DNA of 64,000 bases from JBAZTO01 sp041661865 (GCA_041661865.1 JBAZTO010000003.1:1-64000), one strand, 5' to 3'; shown: positions 52,666-61,640, numbered from the stretch's first letter. Made by a program: numbers and translations. Notes: generated by a model from the letters alone, not told the origin.

Positions 52666-54984
52666 ATGAGACGAGCAAGATCATCGCGAACAGGATTGGT
52701 AAGCCCACCGGCCAGCCCCTCAGGCAGCCTGCTCGCAGCTCTCTTGAACCGCTACCTACTGAAGGACCCCAGCGGCCGAGTGATCGAGACCCAGGCGCAG
52801 ATGCTTTGGCGCGTGGCCCGGGCGATCGCCAGGGCCGATGTTCAGTACGAGGCCACAAGGTCGCAAGTCCGAGCCCTTGCCAGGCAGTTCCTGAAGCTCA
52901 TGAAGAGCGGCCTGTTCCTGCCCAACAGCCCCACGCTGATGAACGCCGGCCGAAAGAACGGCATGCTCAGTGGCTGTTTCGTTCTACCGGTACTGGACAG
53001 CATCGAGGGCATCTTCGATGCAATCAAGCACACGGCCCAGGTGCAAAAGGCCGGCGGAGGCACGGGCTTTTCCTTCGATAGCCTGCGGCCTACCGGGGAT
53101 CTGGTGGCCTCCAGTGGAGGTACCACCTCCGGGCCCATCAGCTTCATGAGAGTCTTTTCGGCAGCTACCAGTGCGATCCAGCAAGGGGCCTTCCGCCGTG
53201 GCGCCAACATGGCCATGATGTCGGTGGAGCATCCCGACATCCTGAAGCACATAACGGCCAAGAACGAGTCAGGTGCATTCGAGAACTTCAACATCTCCGT
53301 CAAAATGCCTGATTCATTCATGAAGTCCCTGATGGAACGGCCCGGCCAGCCCCATGTCGTAATCAACCCGCGAAACGGTGAGCAATACTTCATTCCCAGA
53401 AAGGTCAAGCTGGCGACGTATGGCATACGGGACTTGATTCCCGCAGACAGGCGAGCGAAGAACTGTTACACGGTCGCTGACGTCTGGAGCATGATTGTCC
53501 ATAACGCCCACGCCACCGGCGAACCGGGCGTCTGCTTCATCGACCGAGTGAATGCTGACAACCCCACACCCGCTCTCGGCCGAATCGAGGCGACCAATCC
53601 TTGTGGGGAGCAGCCCCTGCTTGCCTATGAGAGCTGTACGCTGGGCTCTATCGATCTCGCCAAGTTCGTCACGCCCGACGGCACCGACATTGACTGGGAT
53701 GCTCTACGGGACACGATCGTCACATCCGTCCGATTCCTCGACGACGTTTTGGACGTGAATCATTATCCGACAGAGACGATCAAGGAAAGATCTCTTGGCA
53801 ATCGCAAGATAGGCCTCGGCCTGATGGGATTTGCAGACGCCCTGATCATGCTGGGAATCCGCTATGACAGCGACCAGGCAGAAGATCTTGCTCGCAGGAT
53901 AGCGAAGTTTCTCTCTGAGACTGCCCACCAGGCCAGCCAGGATCTGGCCAAGGAACGGGGCTGCTTCCCGAACTGGAAGGGAAGCATCTGGGACACGAAG
54001 TATCACCGGCCGATGCGGAACGCTGCGTGCACAACCATTGCCCCCACGGGCAGTATCAGCATCATTGCTGGGTGCAGTTCTGGGATTGAGCCGGTGTTCA
54101 GCCTTGCGACCAAACGGCGAGCCATGGAGGGCCGGGAGTTCATCTCGGTGCATCCCCTTCTAGAGGAGCTTGGCCGGCGGGATGGCTGGATGACGCACCG
54201 CATCCGCAAAGCGCTTCTTGCGGGCATCCCGCCCAAGAGCATCCCGGGCTTTCCCAAGCAGCTCGCCGAGGTGATGGTCACTGCCCACGAAGTGACGCCC
54301 CAGTGGCACGTTCGCATCCAGGCCGCCTTTCAGAAGCACATTGACAACGCAGTCTCCAAGACAGTGAACCTGCCGGCCAGTGCAACGGTTAATGACGTGG
54401 ACCAGATCTTCCGCATGGCATACGAGGCCGGCTGCAAGGGAATAACGGTCTACCGAGACGGCTCGCGATCAGGTCAGACTCTTGCCGTTGCTGGCAGGCC
54501 GGAGAGCCATGATGGCACATCTCCAAGACCCCGGCCCCGAGTGACCAGTGGCAGAACGTTCAAGTTTCGCATGGGGTGCGGAACGTTGTACGTAGTCGCC
54601 AATCGGGATGAGACCGGACAACCCTGCGAGGTATTCGCCTCACTGGGAAAAGCTGGAGGCTGCCCCAGCCAGTCGGAGGCCACCTGTCGGGCGGTTTCGG
54701 CCGCGCTGCGATCCGGCGTAGATCCCAAGGTGCTTGTCGAACAACTCAAGGGAATCCGCTGCATGTCCACCTCCATGGCCCGCAAGAACAACAATGGCAT
54801 CGACGTCCTTTCTTGCCCAGACGCGATTGCCAGGGCCATTGAGGAAGCTTTCGGGCGTGGTCGGAAGAAGGCCAAGCCAGATGAATCGTTCGTAGGCCGG
54901 CTTTGCCGGCACTGCAAGATCCCCATGCGGAGGGAGTCTGGGTGTTTCGTTTGTGACAGATGCCAGTTCAGTTCATGCGGCTAA
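52666..54984 (+). CDS. nrdJ: class II (adenosylcobalamin-dependent) ribonucleotide reductase
   Basis: The 772-residue enzyme makes deoxynucleotides using vitamin B12 radicals. The active-site NPCGEQP (Asn311, Cys313, Glu315) is present, as are the redox Cys region SGCFVLPV, GGTGFSFDSLRP and APTGSISIIAGCSSGIEP. The C-terminal TSCPD-type domain (MGCGTLYVVANRDE ... GGCPSQSEATC) and a final CRHCKIPMRRESGCFVCDRC ribbon carry the cysteines that regenerate it. AGGTGAGG precedes the ATG. Such a gene on plasmid-like DNA lets the element supply its own nucleotides for replication. Confidence 0.92.
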   Translation: MRRARSSRTGLVSPPASPSGSLLAALLNRYLLKDPSGRVIETQAQMLWRVARAIARADVQYEATRSQVRALARQFLKLMKSGLFLPNSPTLMNAGRKNGMLSGCFVLPVLDSIEGIFDAIKHTAQVQKAGGGTGFSFDSLRPTGDLVASSGGTTSGPISFMRVFSAATSAIQQGAFRRGANMAMMSVEHPDILKHITAKNESGAFENFNISVKMPDSFMKSLMERPGQPHVVINPRNGEQYFIPRKVKLATYGIRDLIPADRRAKNCYTVADVWSMIVHNAHATGEPGVCFIDRVNADNPTPALGRIEATNPCGEQPLLAYESCTLGSIDLAKFVTPDGTDIDWDALRDTIVTSVRFLDDVLDVNHYPTETIKERSLGNRKIGLGLMGFADALIMLGIRYDSDQAEDLARRIAKFLSETAHQASQDLAKERGCFPNWKGSIWDTKYHRPMRNAACTTIAPTGSISIIAGCSSGIEPVFSLATKRRAMEGREFISVHPLLEELGRRDGWMTHRIRKALLAGIPPKSIPGFPKQLAEVMVTAHEVTPQWHVRIQAAFQKHIDNAVSKTVNLPASATVNDVDQIFRMAYEAGCKGITVYRDGSRSGQTLAVAGRPESHDGTSPRPRPRVTSGRTFKFRMGCGTLYVVANRDETGQPCEVFASLGKAGGCPSQSEATCRAVSAALRSGVDPKVLVEQLKGIRCMSTSMARKNNNGIDVLSCPDAIARAIEEAFGRGRKKAKPDESFVGRLCRHCKIPMRRESGCFVCDRCQFSSCG

Positions 54985-55143
54985 TTGACTGGAAAGACAG
55001 CTTTATGAAGCAAGAGCGGCGGACAAGAGCGGATCAGAGAGAACATGAGACCGGCGGCGTGTGGCCGCCGAGACTCGATGAAGACGACGTTGGGCTGGTT
55101 CTCCCGCAGACAGGTCGTCGGAACTCAACATTCGGGAGAAGAG

Positions 55144-55353
55144 ATGAGGTGCATCATGGTTATTGGCAACAGTTGGGCTGACAGCACGAGGCGGACTAGC
55201 TGCCTCGCGTCCCGGAGTGGCGAGGACGACATCCCGCGCGGAACGTTTCACGGCGAGGACGACATCCCGCGCGGAACGTTTCACGGCGAGGACGACATCC
55301 CGCGCGGAACGTTTCACGGCGAGGACGACATCCCGCGCGGAACGTTTCATTAG
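55144..55353 (+). CDS. small protein made largely of a tandem repeat
   Basis: The frame has 69 codons with the ATG after GGGAG. The last 44 residues are four copies of the 11-residue unit GEDDIPRGTFH. The unit is a multiple of three bases, so frames on both strands are open; coding status is therefore uncertain. The leading part (GNSWADSTRRTSCLASRS) has no known motif. Confidence 0.4.
   Translation: MRCIMVIGNSWADSTRRTSCLASRSGEDDIPRGTFHGEDDIPRGTFHGEDDIPRGTFHGEDDIPRGTFH
55219..55350 (+). repeat. 33-bp tandem repeat, four copies
   Basis: The unit begins GGCGAGGACGACATCCCGCG and occurs at 55219, 55252, 55285 and 55318. All copies are identical except for the last base of copy four. The lack of divergence points to recent expansion. 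Confidence 0.9.
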
Positions 55354-55441
55354 AACGAGGAGAGTCGGGGCGTGTGCGAGCCACACGAATATTCCCGACT
55401 CATCCCCGCTCCCGAGACCCCTAGCTTGAAGCCAACCCTTT

Positions 55442-55466
55442 GGCCCCCGGCTTAGTGCCGGGGGCC
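55442..55466. terminator. GC-rich hairpin
   Basis: GGCCCCCGGC and GCCGGGGGCC form a 10-bp stem around TTAGT. It follows the repeat gene and precedes the next one; no T-tract, so termination strength is unclear. The rest of 55354-55570 holds no gene. Confidence 0.55.
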
Positions 55467-55570
55467 ACTGGGCGCTGGGAAGGATCGAGTGCGCGGGCTG
55501 ATCCCGTTCATAGTGTTGGCGACAGGCATTTGGTCATCGGACAAGGAAACCACGAAGAGGAGAAGACACC

Positions 55571-55843
55571 ATGAAGGTTTACTACCGAACCGAAGATGGA
55601 CTCGAGGACTACCGGTTCGACATCGTACAGCTTTCCAGCGGCAATTGGCGGGCCTACATCCTGGAGAGCCCCGACTACTGCGGTCGAGCTACCGACAGTC
55701 ATTCGACACATCGGCTCAACGATGGCGGCCGTCCCTACGTGTGCTGGGATAGCGCTATCGGGTCGTTGCAACAGGCTAAACAGGTTGTGGCTCTGTGGGC
55801 TAACAAGACCCAGGATTACATCAAGTACGGAACCAGGTTCTGA
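55571..55843 (+). CDS. small conserved protein upstream of the JAMM-E1 gene
   Basis: The protein has 90 residues, with AGGAG before the ATG. Phrases include YYRTEDGLEDYRFDIVQLSS, NWRAYILESPDYCGRATDSH and the helical LQQAKQVVALWANKTQDYIK. It is 130 bp ahead of the JAMM-E1 gene in the same direction and may share its transcript. I do not recognise a function. Confidence 0.6.
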   Translation: MKVYYRTEDGLEDYRFDIVQLSSGNWRAYILESPDYCGRATDSHSTHRLNDGGRPYVCWDSAIGSLQQAKQVVALWANKTQDYIKYGTRF

Positions 55844-55973
55844 CGTATCGGCCTTGAGGGCATCTCCGGGCAACACCACCCAGCGGGGCATTCGGGCAGC
55901 GGCGAGCCGACCGATGCCTGAAAGACGGCGGCAGAATGCCGCATCTGACAGTATTCGGCTTTGGAGATAAAGC

Positions 55974-57566
55974 ATGAAGACTCAGGAACTGCAGCAGACG
56001 ACCGCTGAAATCCGTTTGACAGCTGAAGTCGAACGCAGCATTCGGGCCACCATCGGTAGCCTGCCGGCGGAGACAGGCGGGATGCTCGGCGGCAACATCA
56101 AGGATGGTCTCATCACCAAGTACTACTTCGATAAGACGGCCGACATGACCGGCGCCACCTACAGCCCCAACGTAGATATCCTCAATCAGATTCGCCGTGA
56201 GCGGTGGAAGCCCAATCATTTGGACATGCTCGGTTTCGTCCACAGCCACCCTCCTGGCTGCATCCACCCGTCGCCCGGCGACCTGACCTACGCGATGAAC
56301 ATCCTCAAGGCCCTTCGGCGGGATCAATTGGTCTTACTAATCGTCCAGAGCAAAGCGGATTGTAGTGAGTACAGGCTGCTGGCCTACGTCGCGCGCCTCG
56401 AAGACGATAGTGTCCGCGTGGATGACGCCCGGCTTGTTGTTGAGAAGACTATGATCGTAGCGGCCCAAGAAGAGTGGATCGATGCCTGCACCACCGCCGG
56501 CAAGTCGAATGGTGCCGCCCACCCTATGCCCGCCGACGTGCTCGTTGCCGGTCGTGCCGTCGGCCCCGAGGATATCGTCGCCATGGCAGATCGCGTAAAG
56601 GACGCCTATGTGCTGCCGCTGATGATGATGTGTCGTCTGATCGTCGTCGGGGTCGGCGGCGCGCGTGAATGGGTGCTCAATATGGCCCGAGCGATGGCAA
56701 TGGAGTTCATCCTCATTGATCCTGATGATGTGGCACTGCCGAACCTGTGCACGCAGCATTGCTATCGGGACGAGATTGGCAGGCCTAAGGTGGAGGCTCT
56801 AGCCGAGGAAATCAGGTCGATCAACCCCCGCGCGAGGATTATTGCCCGGCATCAAGCACTCGACGAAATCGACGATGCAGAATTCTCTCGGCTCGCATTC
56901 GATCCGATGCTGGAAGTGCCCCTGCCTGCGTGGGGTGTTGGCGTACGAATTCCCGTTGCCCCTCGTTTCGTGCTCCTGTGTGGCTGCACGGACAACTTTG
57001 AAGCACAGGCCAGGGTAAATCGTCTGGGCCTTAATCTTGGAATCCCGACACTTTGCGCCCAAGTCTACCAGGAGGGGTTATGCGGCGAGATAACTTTTGC
57101 CGACTTGCGGACCACGGTTGCCTGCCACCGGTGCATCCTGAGACCCCGGTACGAAGCATATCTGAACGATGGTTATCGCAACATGGTCACCTCGCAAGGC
57201 ACACCCATCTGGTCCACCGCTCGACTGAATAGCCTCAAGGGTATGGTTGCGATGAGCATGATTCATCACGGCACGGACCACTCTCGATGGGGCAGTCTGC
57301 TTCGTCAGATCGGTAATCGTAACCTGGTTCAAATCCGCATGGCACCCGATCTCTCCCCCTTAGGGATTGGGTCTTTTGACCGCGTTTTCGCAGCAGCCGA
57401 CCAGAGCCGTCTGCTAATGGACGAAGCAATCTGGCTGCCTCAGTTGCCAGAAGACGGCAGTAAAGGCCGCCCCCGCTGTCCCGAATGTGGCGGGACCGGG
57501 AACCTGCGGGATGCGATCGGCAAGTTCAAGGACACCCGCACCATGCCTCCCTACGAAACAAGGTGA
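55974..57566 (+). CDS. fused JAMM (Mov34) protease and ThiF/E1-like enzyme
   Basis: The 530-residue protein fuses two ubiquitin-pathway enzymes. The N-terminal JAMM metalloprotease has a full motif: Glu33 in ETGGMLGG, His90-Ser-His92 in FVHSHPPG, Ser100 and Asp103. The E1-like domain (about 215-500) has the nucleotide site VVGVGGAREWVL, the IDPDDVALPNLCTQ acidic strand and the ACHRCILRP cysteine pair. The tail CPECGGTG binds zinc. JAMM cuts conjugates and E1 activates a ubiquitin-like C terminus. No ubiquitin-like or E2 gene is recognised nearby. GGAG precedes the ATG, and the Clp-type ATPase follows after 5 bp. Confidence 0.85.
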   Translation: MKTQELQQTTAEIRLTAEVERSIRATIGSLPAETGGMLGGNIKDGLITKYYFDKTADMTGATYSPNVDILNQIRRERWKPNHLDMLGFVHSHPPGCIHPSPGDLTYAMNILKALRRDQLVLLIVQSKADCSEYRLLAYVARLEDDSVRVDDARLVVEKTMIVAAQEEWIDACTTAGKSNGAAHPMPADVLVAGRAVGPEDIVAMADRVKDAYVLPLMMMCRLIVVGVGGAREWVLNMARAMAMEFILIDPDDVALPNLCTQHCYRDEIGRPKVEALAEEIRSINPRARIIARHQALDEIDDAEFSRLAFDPMLEVPLPAWGVGVRIPVAPRFVLLCGCTDNFEAQARVNRLGLNLGIPTLCAQVYQEGLCGEITFADLRTTVACHRCILRPRYEAYLNDGYRNMVTSQGTPIWSTARLNSLKGMVAMSMIHHGTDHSRWGSLLRQIGNRNLVQIRMAPDLSPLGIGSFDRVFAAADQSRLLMDEAIWLPQLPEDGSKGRPRCPECGGTGNLRDAIGKFKDTRTMPPYETR

Positions 57567-57571
57567 TTGCC

Positions 57572-58963
57572 ATGGCCCCGTCTTACATCATCGAAACCAT
57601 AAAGATGATCCGATCCGCCGACAGCAGATCAAGGACTGTTACCTTCCAGGACCAGCTCATGCCGTCGGGGTCCGTCCCCGACACGGCAACCGTCACTGTT
57701 ACGGTTGGCCGATTCGTCGAAATGCGCGTGGAGCCGCCTGTGCACTACTCGGGCAATCCAGACGTAGCGCGGTGGTTGGAAGGCAGCAGCATTAACCTGC
57801 CGCTGGGGATTGCTGAGCGATGGCTTGCCACACGGCTGGAGCCCTCCTACGGGCAGCGTGGTGCCGGCCGGCATCGGATCGCCGGGCCAATGAGCGTCAG
57901 GCCCGATCAACTTACAGACCTGGACCAAGTCAACCGGCTGAGATCCCAGACTGACAACGTCCTCCTGTTGGAAGGGAAGACGCTGTTCGAGTTCTTGAAC
58001 CAACGGATCAGGGGACAGGAACATGCTCTGACCACTATGGTTGAGCACGTCATTCGGCATGTTGCCAAGCGGGATCCCCGCAGGCCACTGACGATCATGG
58101 AGGCGGGCCCTACCGGCGTAGGCAAAACCCGCGCAGCAGTAGAACTGGTCGAGGCCATTCGGACGCAGGATCCTCAAGATACAGGCTACGGGTACCTTCG
58201 GCTGGACATGTGCCAGTATCGCGAGCGGCACAGGGTCAGCGAGTTGTTCGGAGCTCCCCAAGGATACGTTGGGTATGGCGAAGGAGCCTTGCTGATTGAT
58301 CAATTGGCCGCCAATCCAAGATCGGTCATCCTGTTCGACGAGATCGAGAAGGCCCACGGAGACCTGTGGACCGTGCTGATGAACGCGATGGACTGCGGTC
58401 GGCTTACCAGCCCGGCGAGAACGGAGAACGGCACTCGTGAAGTAGATTGCCGACATGCGATCTTCCTGTTCACGACGAACCTGCAGGCCGACGGCCTCAT
58501 TGGCGAACTCCAACGGCGGAGCGCCTTTGACAACCCGGCGATTACCGATGAGGTTTGTCGTCGGACTTTCGCGGCACAGGGCATCCGTCCGGAGATGGTT
58601 GGACGCATCGGGTGCTTTCTGGTCTTCCGACCACTGAGCGAGCAGGCGAAGGCTGAGATAGTCACGTTAGCGGTCCGTAGTGTGGCCAGGGAATATGGCT
58701 TGACTGTCACGCAGGTCGAACCTGAGGTTGTGGCCGGTGTCCTTGACAAGACGTTGAGCCGGTCATTTGGCATGAGGCCCTACGAGTATGTCATCGAGGA
58801 GATGCTTGGGCGTGCGTTCGCTCAGGCAGCGGCAAAAGGTGCGCAGAAGAGTGTGAAGGTGAGCGCCGGCCCACCGCCGGTGTGCACTGAAGCAGACGAG
58901 GAACTGCCGCAACAGGTGCCGACGGCGCCTCCCCATGCTCCATCATCAGAAGGTTCATCATGA
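57572..58963 (+). CDS. Clp/Hsp100-type AAA+ ATPase (single D2-like domain)
   Basis: The 463-residue protein has an unknown N-terminal part (1-140) and one Clp-type AAA+ module. Walker A is AGPTGVGKTRAA (Lys185). YRERHRVSELFGAPQGYVGY is the ClpB/ClpA signature, Walker B is VILFDEIEKAH, and a C-terminal D2-small domain (FGMRPYEYVIEEMLGRAFAQ) follows. A Pro/Glu-rich tail ends the protein. It would unfold proteins with ATP. AAGGTGAT precedes the ATG, 5 bp after the JAMM-E1 stop, so they work together; the ATPase may process proteins tagged by the E1 partner (inference). A 44-codon gene overlaps its stop. Confidence 0.87.
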   Translation: MAPSYIIETIKMIRSADSRSRTVTFQDQLMPSGSVPDTATVTVTVGRFVEMRVEPPVHYSGNPDVARWLEGSSINLPLGIAERWLATRLEPSYGQRGAGRHRIAGPMSVRPDQLTDLDQVNRLRSQTDNVLLLEGKTLFEFLNQRIRGQEHALTTMVEHVIRHVAKRDPRRPLTIMEAGPTGVGKTRAAVELVEAIRTQDPQDTGYGYLRLDMCQYRERHRVSELFGAPQGYVGYGEGALLIDQLAANPRSVILFDEIEKAHGDLWTVLMNAMDCGRLTSPARTENGTREVDCRHAIFLFTTNLQADGLIGELQRRSAFDNPAITDEVCRRTFAAQGIRPEMVGRIGCFLVFRPLSEQAKAEIVTLAVRSVAREYGLTVTQVEPEVVAGVLDKTLSRSFGMRPYEYVIEEMLGRAFAQAAAKGAQKSVKVSAGPPPVCTEADEELPQQVPTAPPHAPSSEGSS

Positions 58964-59094
58964 GCGCGTCCAGCAGCCCTTCCGCGCAATCTGCATGTCT
59001 GAACCGTTTTCGTTTCTCCGAGCTTACGCCTGTACTGAGCAGTCAGCGGTTCGTCATTGCCTCGACATCGCGGCCGGAGAGTCCCCTGGTCTAA
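58960..59094 (+). CDS. 44-residue protein coupled to the Clp-type gene
   Basis: It starts at an ATGA overlap with the ATPase stop (AGAAGG site) and runs to 59094. The product is Ser-rich (MSASSSPSAQSACLNRFRFS ... VIASTSRPESPLV) and ends in a short flexible tail. It has no double-glycine end typical of a ubiquitin-like tag. It could be a small substrate or adaptor of the JAMM-E1/Clp unit, or non-coding. Confidence 0.42.
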   Translation: MSASSSPSAQSACLNRFRFSELTPVLSSQRFVIASTSRPESPLV

Positions 59095-59170
59095 TGGTGG
59101 CATGAGAGACGAAACTGCTATCCCGGCAGACCGGAAGGTTTATCAAGGCAGAGAGAAGGGTAGGACCAAC

Positions 59171-60163
59171 ATGAACAGAACACATACGCATCCGTTGAAG
59201 AGCGGCATTACTCGAACGCTGGAGTTCGAGAAAAAGAAACTGGCGTCGTTCGCCGTGAATTGCGGCATCGCATGCGGGCACGATTGTGCTTATTGCTCCA
59301 CGAAAGCCCTCCTTCGCATGCACAAGGGATTCAAAGAGTGCGGGGAGAGTCCGTTTGGCTCAGGATTCTCTATCGTCGATCCTGGCACGCCCGATCGGGT
59401 GGCCAGAGACGCCAAGAAAACCCGCAATCGCGGTCTGATTCAGCTTTGCACCGTGGTCGACGCCTGGGCGCCAGAAGCCCAACAGCACCAGATCGGCCGG
59501 CGCTGCCTCCAGGCCATCCTGTCTCAGCCGAGCTGGTCGGTTCGGATTCTCACGAAGAACACGGCTGTTAGGGACGACTTTGACCTGATCAAGGAGCACC
59601 GGGATCGCGTCCTGGTCGGGCTGAGCCTCACTGCCACACCGGAGAAGGCCGATGTGATGCAGATCATCGAGCCGAACGCGTCGTCCAATCGAGATCGTGT
59701 GCTGGCAATGGTCGAGGCAACCGCTCGCGGCCTACGGACGTATGGTATGCTCTGCCCGCTGCTGCCGGGAATCGCCGATGCCCCGGATCAGATCGACCGC
59801 CTGGTGAAGCTGGCCGTCGAGTTCGGCGCGGAAGAAGTCTTCGTCGAGCCAGTCAACCCGAGGGGCGCCGGTCTGCGCCTCTGTCAGGAGGCGCTGGAGT
59901 CACATGGTTTCACAGTCGAAGCAGCTGCCATCGCCAAGATCCGCTCCACGAAGAATTGGTCCCGCTACGTCGTGGACCTGATCGCCAACGTCCAGCGCAG
60001 CATGCGGCAGCACTCTGATATATCCAAGCTGCGGTTCCTGCTGTACCCGAGTCGGCTGCTGCCAGAAGATGTTGAAGCCATCAAGAAAGACGATGCCGGC
60101 GTGATCTGGCTGAGAGACTCATCCGGAACGTCCAGCCCGTCATCGGGCTTGTCGGCGGACTGA
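59171..60163 (+). CDS. radical SAM protein, spore-photoproduct-lyase-like
   Basis: The 330-residue protein has the radical SAM Cys35-x3-Cys39-x2-Cys42 motif in ACGHDCAYC, with Cys31 just before it. It binds a 4Fe-4S cluster and S-adenosylmethionine. The fold and phrases (VRILTKNTAVRDDFDLI, VLVGLSLTATPEKADV, EEVFVEPVNPRGAG) match the COG1533 group, whose best-known member repairs DNA photoproducts. The ATG at 59171 follows TAGGA; earlier starts at 59057 and 59102 are possible. It follows the 44-codon gene by 77 bp. The 240-bp gap after its stop holds a promoter for the next pair. Confidence 0.8.
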   Translation: MNRTHTHPLKSGITRTLEFEKKKLASFAVNCGIACGHDCAYCSTKALLRMHKGFKECGESPFGSGFSIVDPGTPDRVARDAKKTRNRGLIQLCTVVDAWAPEAQQHQIGRRCLQAILSQPSWSVRILTKNTAVRDDFDLIKEHRDRVLVGLSLTATPEKADVMQIIEPNASSNRDRVLAMVEATARGLRTYGMLCPLLPGIADAPDQIDRLVKLAVEFGAEEVFVEPVNPRGAGLRLCQEALESHGFTVEAAAIAKIRSTKNWSRYVVDLIANVQRSMRQHSDISKLRFLLYPSRLLPEDVEAIKKDDAGVIWLRDSSGTSSPSSGLSAD

Positions 60164-60360
60164 CACCCAGAAGGCTCACAAAAGGCCCGGTGGCGAATCT
60201 AACTGAGGCCCCGAACGACATTGCAGCCAAGCTTGGTCTAGGGCGCATGAGTCATGATTTCGGTTCCATCTTGGCAGGCTATCTGAGATCGCAACATTTG
60301 TATTGGCAGATTCTTATAGCTTAGAAAAGGCTGGCACTTTCCCCGGAACGCCTGCCATGC

Positions 60361-60389
60361 TTGACTTTTATGTCTATTAAGACGATAAT
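60361..60389 (+). promoter_or_regulatory. sigma-70-type promoter for the toxin-antitoxin-like pair
   Basis: TTGACT (60361-60366), 17 bp, then GATAAT (60384-60389), each one base off consensus. It lies 18 bp before the nucleotidyltransferase gene. Confidence 0.75.
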
Positions 60390-60406
60390 GTCTACAGAGA
60401 GAACCT

Positions 60407-60973
60407 ATGGCGACGATACCTGACTTTACAGATGAAGGCCTTCTGCCGCCGGGTGACTATGGGGCCACCTTGGATGAGTTGCGGCAATCTCTCCTGGTGG
60501 TCGGTCCGGCGGATGCGGACGTCTACCCGGCTTGGGATGGCCCTTGGCGAAAGCACCTGGTCGACAACCTGGAGATCCTGGTCAGACAGCTCTGGCAGGT
60601 CGGCGTGAAGGACATCTTCATCGATGGCTCGTTTGCCGAGGACAAAGATCACCCCAACGACATCGACGGATACTTCGTCTGCGAGTTGAGGCGTCTGGCC
60701 AGCGGCGAACTGGAGCGTGAGCTGAACCTGCTCGACCCACACAAGGTATGGACGTGGGATCCAGCCAGCCGACGGCCCTATCGAGGGTATCCAAAGAAGC
60801 AGTTGCCTATGTGGCATCAATATCGCGTGGAGTTGTACCCGCATTTCACCGGCATGGCGTCCGGTATTCGGGATGAGCACGGAAACGAGCTGGAGTTTCC
60901 TTCTGCGTTCCGACGGTCTCGCAGAGACGGCCAGGCACGAGGCATCATCGAGATTCTGCCCGCGGGCAGATGA
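60407..60973 (+). CDS. nucleotidyltransferase-fold protein (DUF6932-like), toxin candidate
   Basis: The 188-residue protein has the nucleotidyltransferase signature IFIDGSFAEDKDHPNDIDGY, with the Gly-Ser and two Asp residues that bind metal and NTP. Relatives in toxin-antitoxin pairs add nucleotides to tRNA or proteins. It is followed 14 bp later by an XRE-type antitoxin. AGAGAG precedes the ATG. C-terminal region SAFRRSRRDGQARGIIEILP. Confidence 0.78.
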   Translation: MATIPDFTDEGLLPPGDYGATLDELRQSLLVVGPADADVYPAWDGPWRKHLVDNLEILVRQLWQVGVKDIFIDGSFAEDKDHPNDIDGYFVCELRRLASGELERELNLLDPHKVWTWDPASRRPYRGYPKKQLPMWHQYRVELYPHFTGMASGIRDEHGNELEFPSAFRRSRRDGQARGIIEILPAGR

Positions 60974-60987
60974 GTTGGAGATGAACC

Positions 60988-61434
60988 ATGATTCGTAATG
61001 AGAAAGAATACAGGGAAGCGGCCGAACGTGTTCGCCAGGAGAAGCAGCGACTGGACGCGCAGGAGGCTGAACTCAAGGGCATGAAGCTGGGGCCTGACGA
61101 AATCAAGCGAGCCCTGGACCCAATGCGGTCCTTCCATCAACAGCTTGAGGAGGAACTGCGCAGCTACGAGCGGCTGAAGCGGGGCGAATTTGACGAGGTT
61201 CGCAACCTTCAAGGCCTGGGACAACTACTCGTGTCGCTTCGGATCGCCCGTGGGCTGACTCAGCGGGAGCTGGCCGTTCGTCTGGGTGTGCATGAGACTC
61301 AGGTGTCGCGTGACGAACGCAACGACTACCACGGCATCACGCTGGAACGGGCCAATCGGATACTGGAAGCCCTCGGCGTTGAGGTTCACAGCCGGGTCGA
61401 GTTGATGGAAGGCGAAGAACTTGGTGTAGCTTAA
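60988..61434 (+). CDS. XRE-type antitoxin
   Basis: The 148-residue protein has an N-terminal coiled coil (EYREAAERVRQEKQRLDAQE, FHQQLEEELRSYERLKRG) and a C-terminal XRE helix-turn-helix (LRIARGLTQRELAVRLGVHE, TQVSRDERNDYHG). It begins 14 bp after the nucleotidyltransferase gene with GGAG before the ATG. It probably binds the toxin through the coiled coil and the promoter through the HTH. Confidence 0.85.
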   Translation: MIRNEKEYREAAERVRQEKQRLDAQEAELKGMKLGPDEIKRALDPMRSFHQQLEEELRSYERLKRGEFDEVRNLQGLGQLLVSLRIARGLTQRELAVRLGVHETQVSRDERNDYHGITLERANRILEALGVEVHSRVELMEGEELGVA

Positions 61435-61547
61435 CCGTCTGTTCATTCACCCCCCTGAGTCTCCTCGTCGTTTCGTGCGGTTGACCGTCGAGGTCTCACC
61501 CCGACGAGGGCGGATGTCGGCAGGAGCCAGCCCAGAAGCCTTTGCTA

Positions 61548-61624
61548 TGCGGTGAAAATGCTGGTTCTGGTAGAAATATTTCTCTAAAAAGGCTCTTTTC
61601 ACCGTGCGGTGAAACCGATATAAT
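61548..61624 (+). promoter_or_regulatory. promoter and operator of the AbiE-type pair
   Basis: An 18-bp palindrome TTTCACCG-TG-CGGTGAAA (61597-61614) overlaps the -35 region, and TATAAT is at 61619-61624. A half-copy TGCGGTGAAAA is at 61548-61558. AbiEi-type antitoxins are known to bind inverted repeats at their own promoter, so this is likely the autoregulation site. Confidence 0.75.
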
Positions 61625-61640
61625 GAGTTGAAGGTGGCCC

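Noticed and set aside
55219..55350. Possible CRISPR array
   Set aside because: The 33-bp units follow one another with no spacers, so it is a plain tandem repeat.
55003..55386. Leftward frame with KRSARDVVLAV repeats
   Set aside because: It arises from the 33-bp repeat, which keeps frames open on both strands. The rightward frame has a ribosome site while this one does not.
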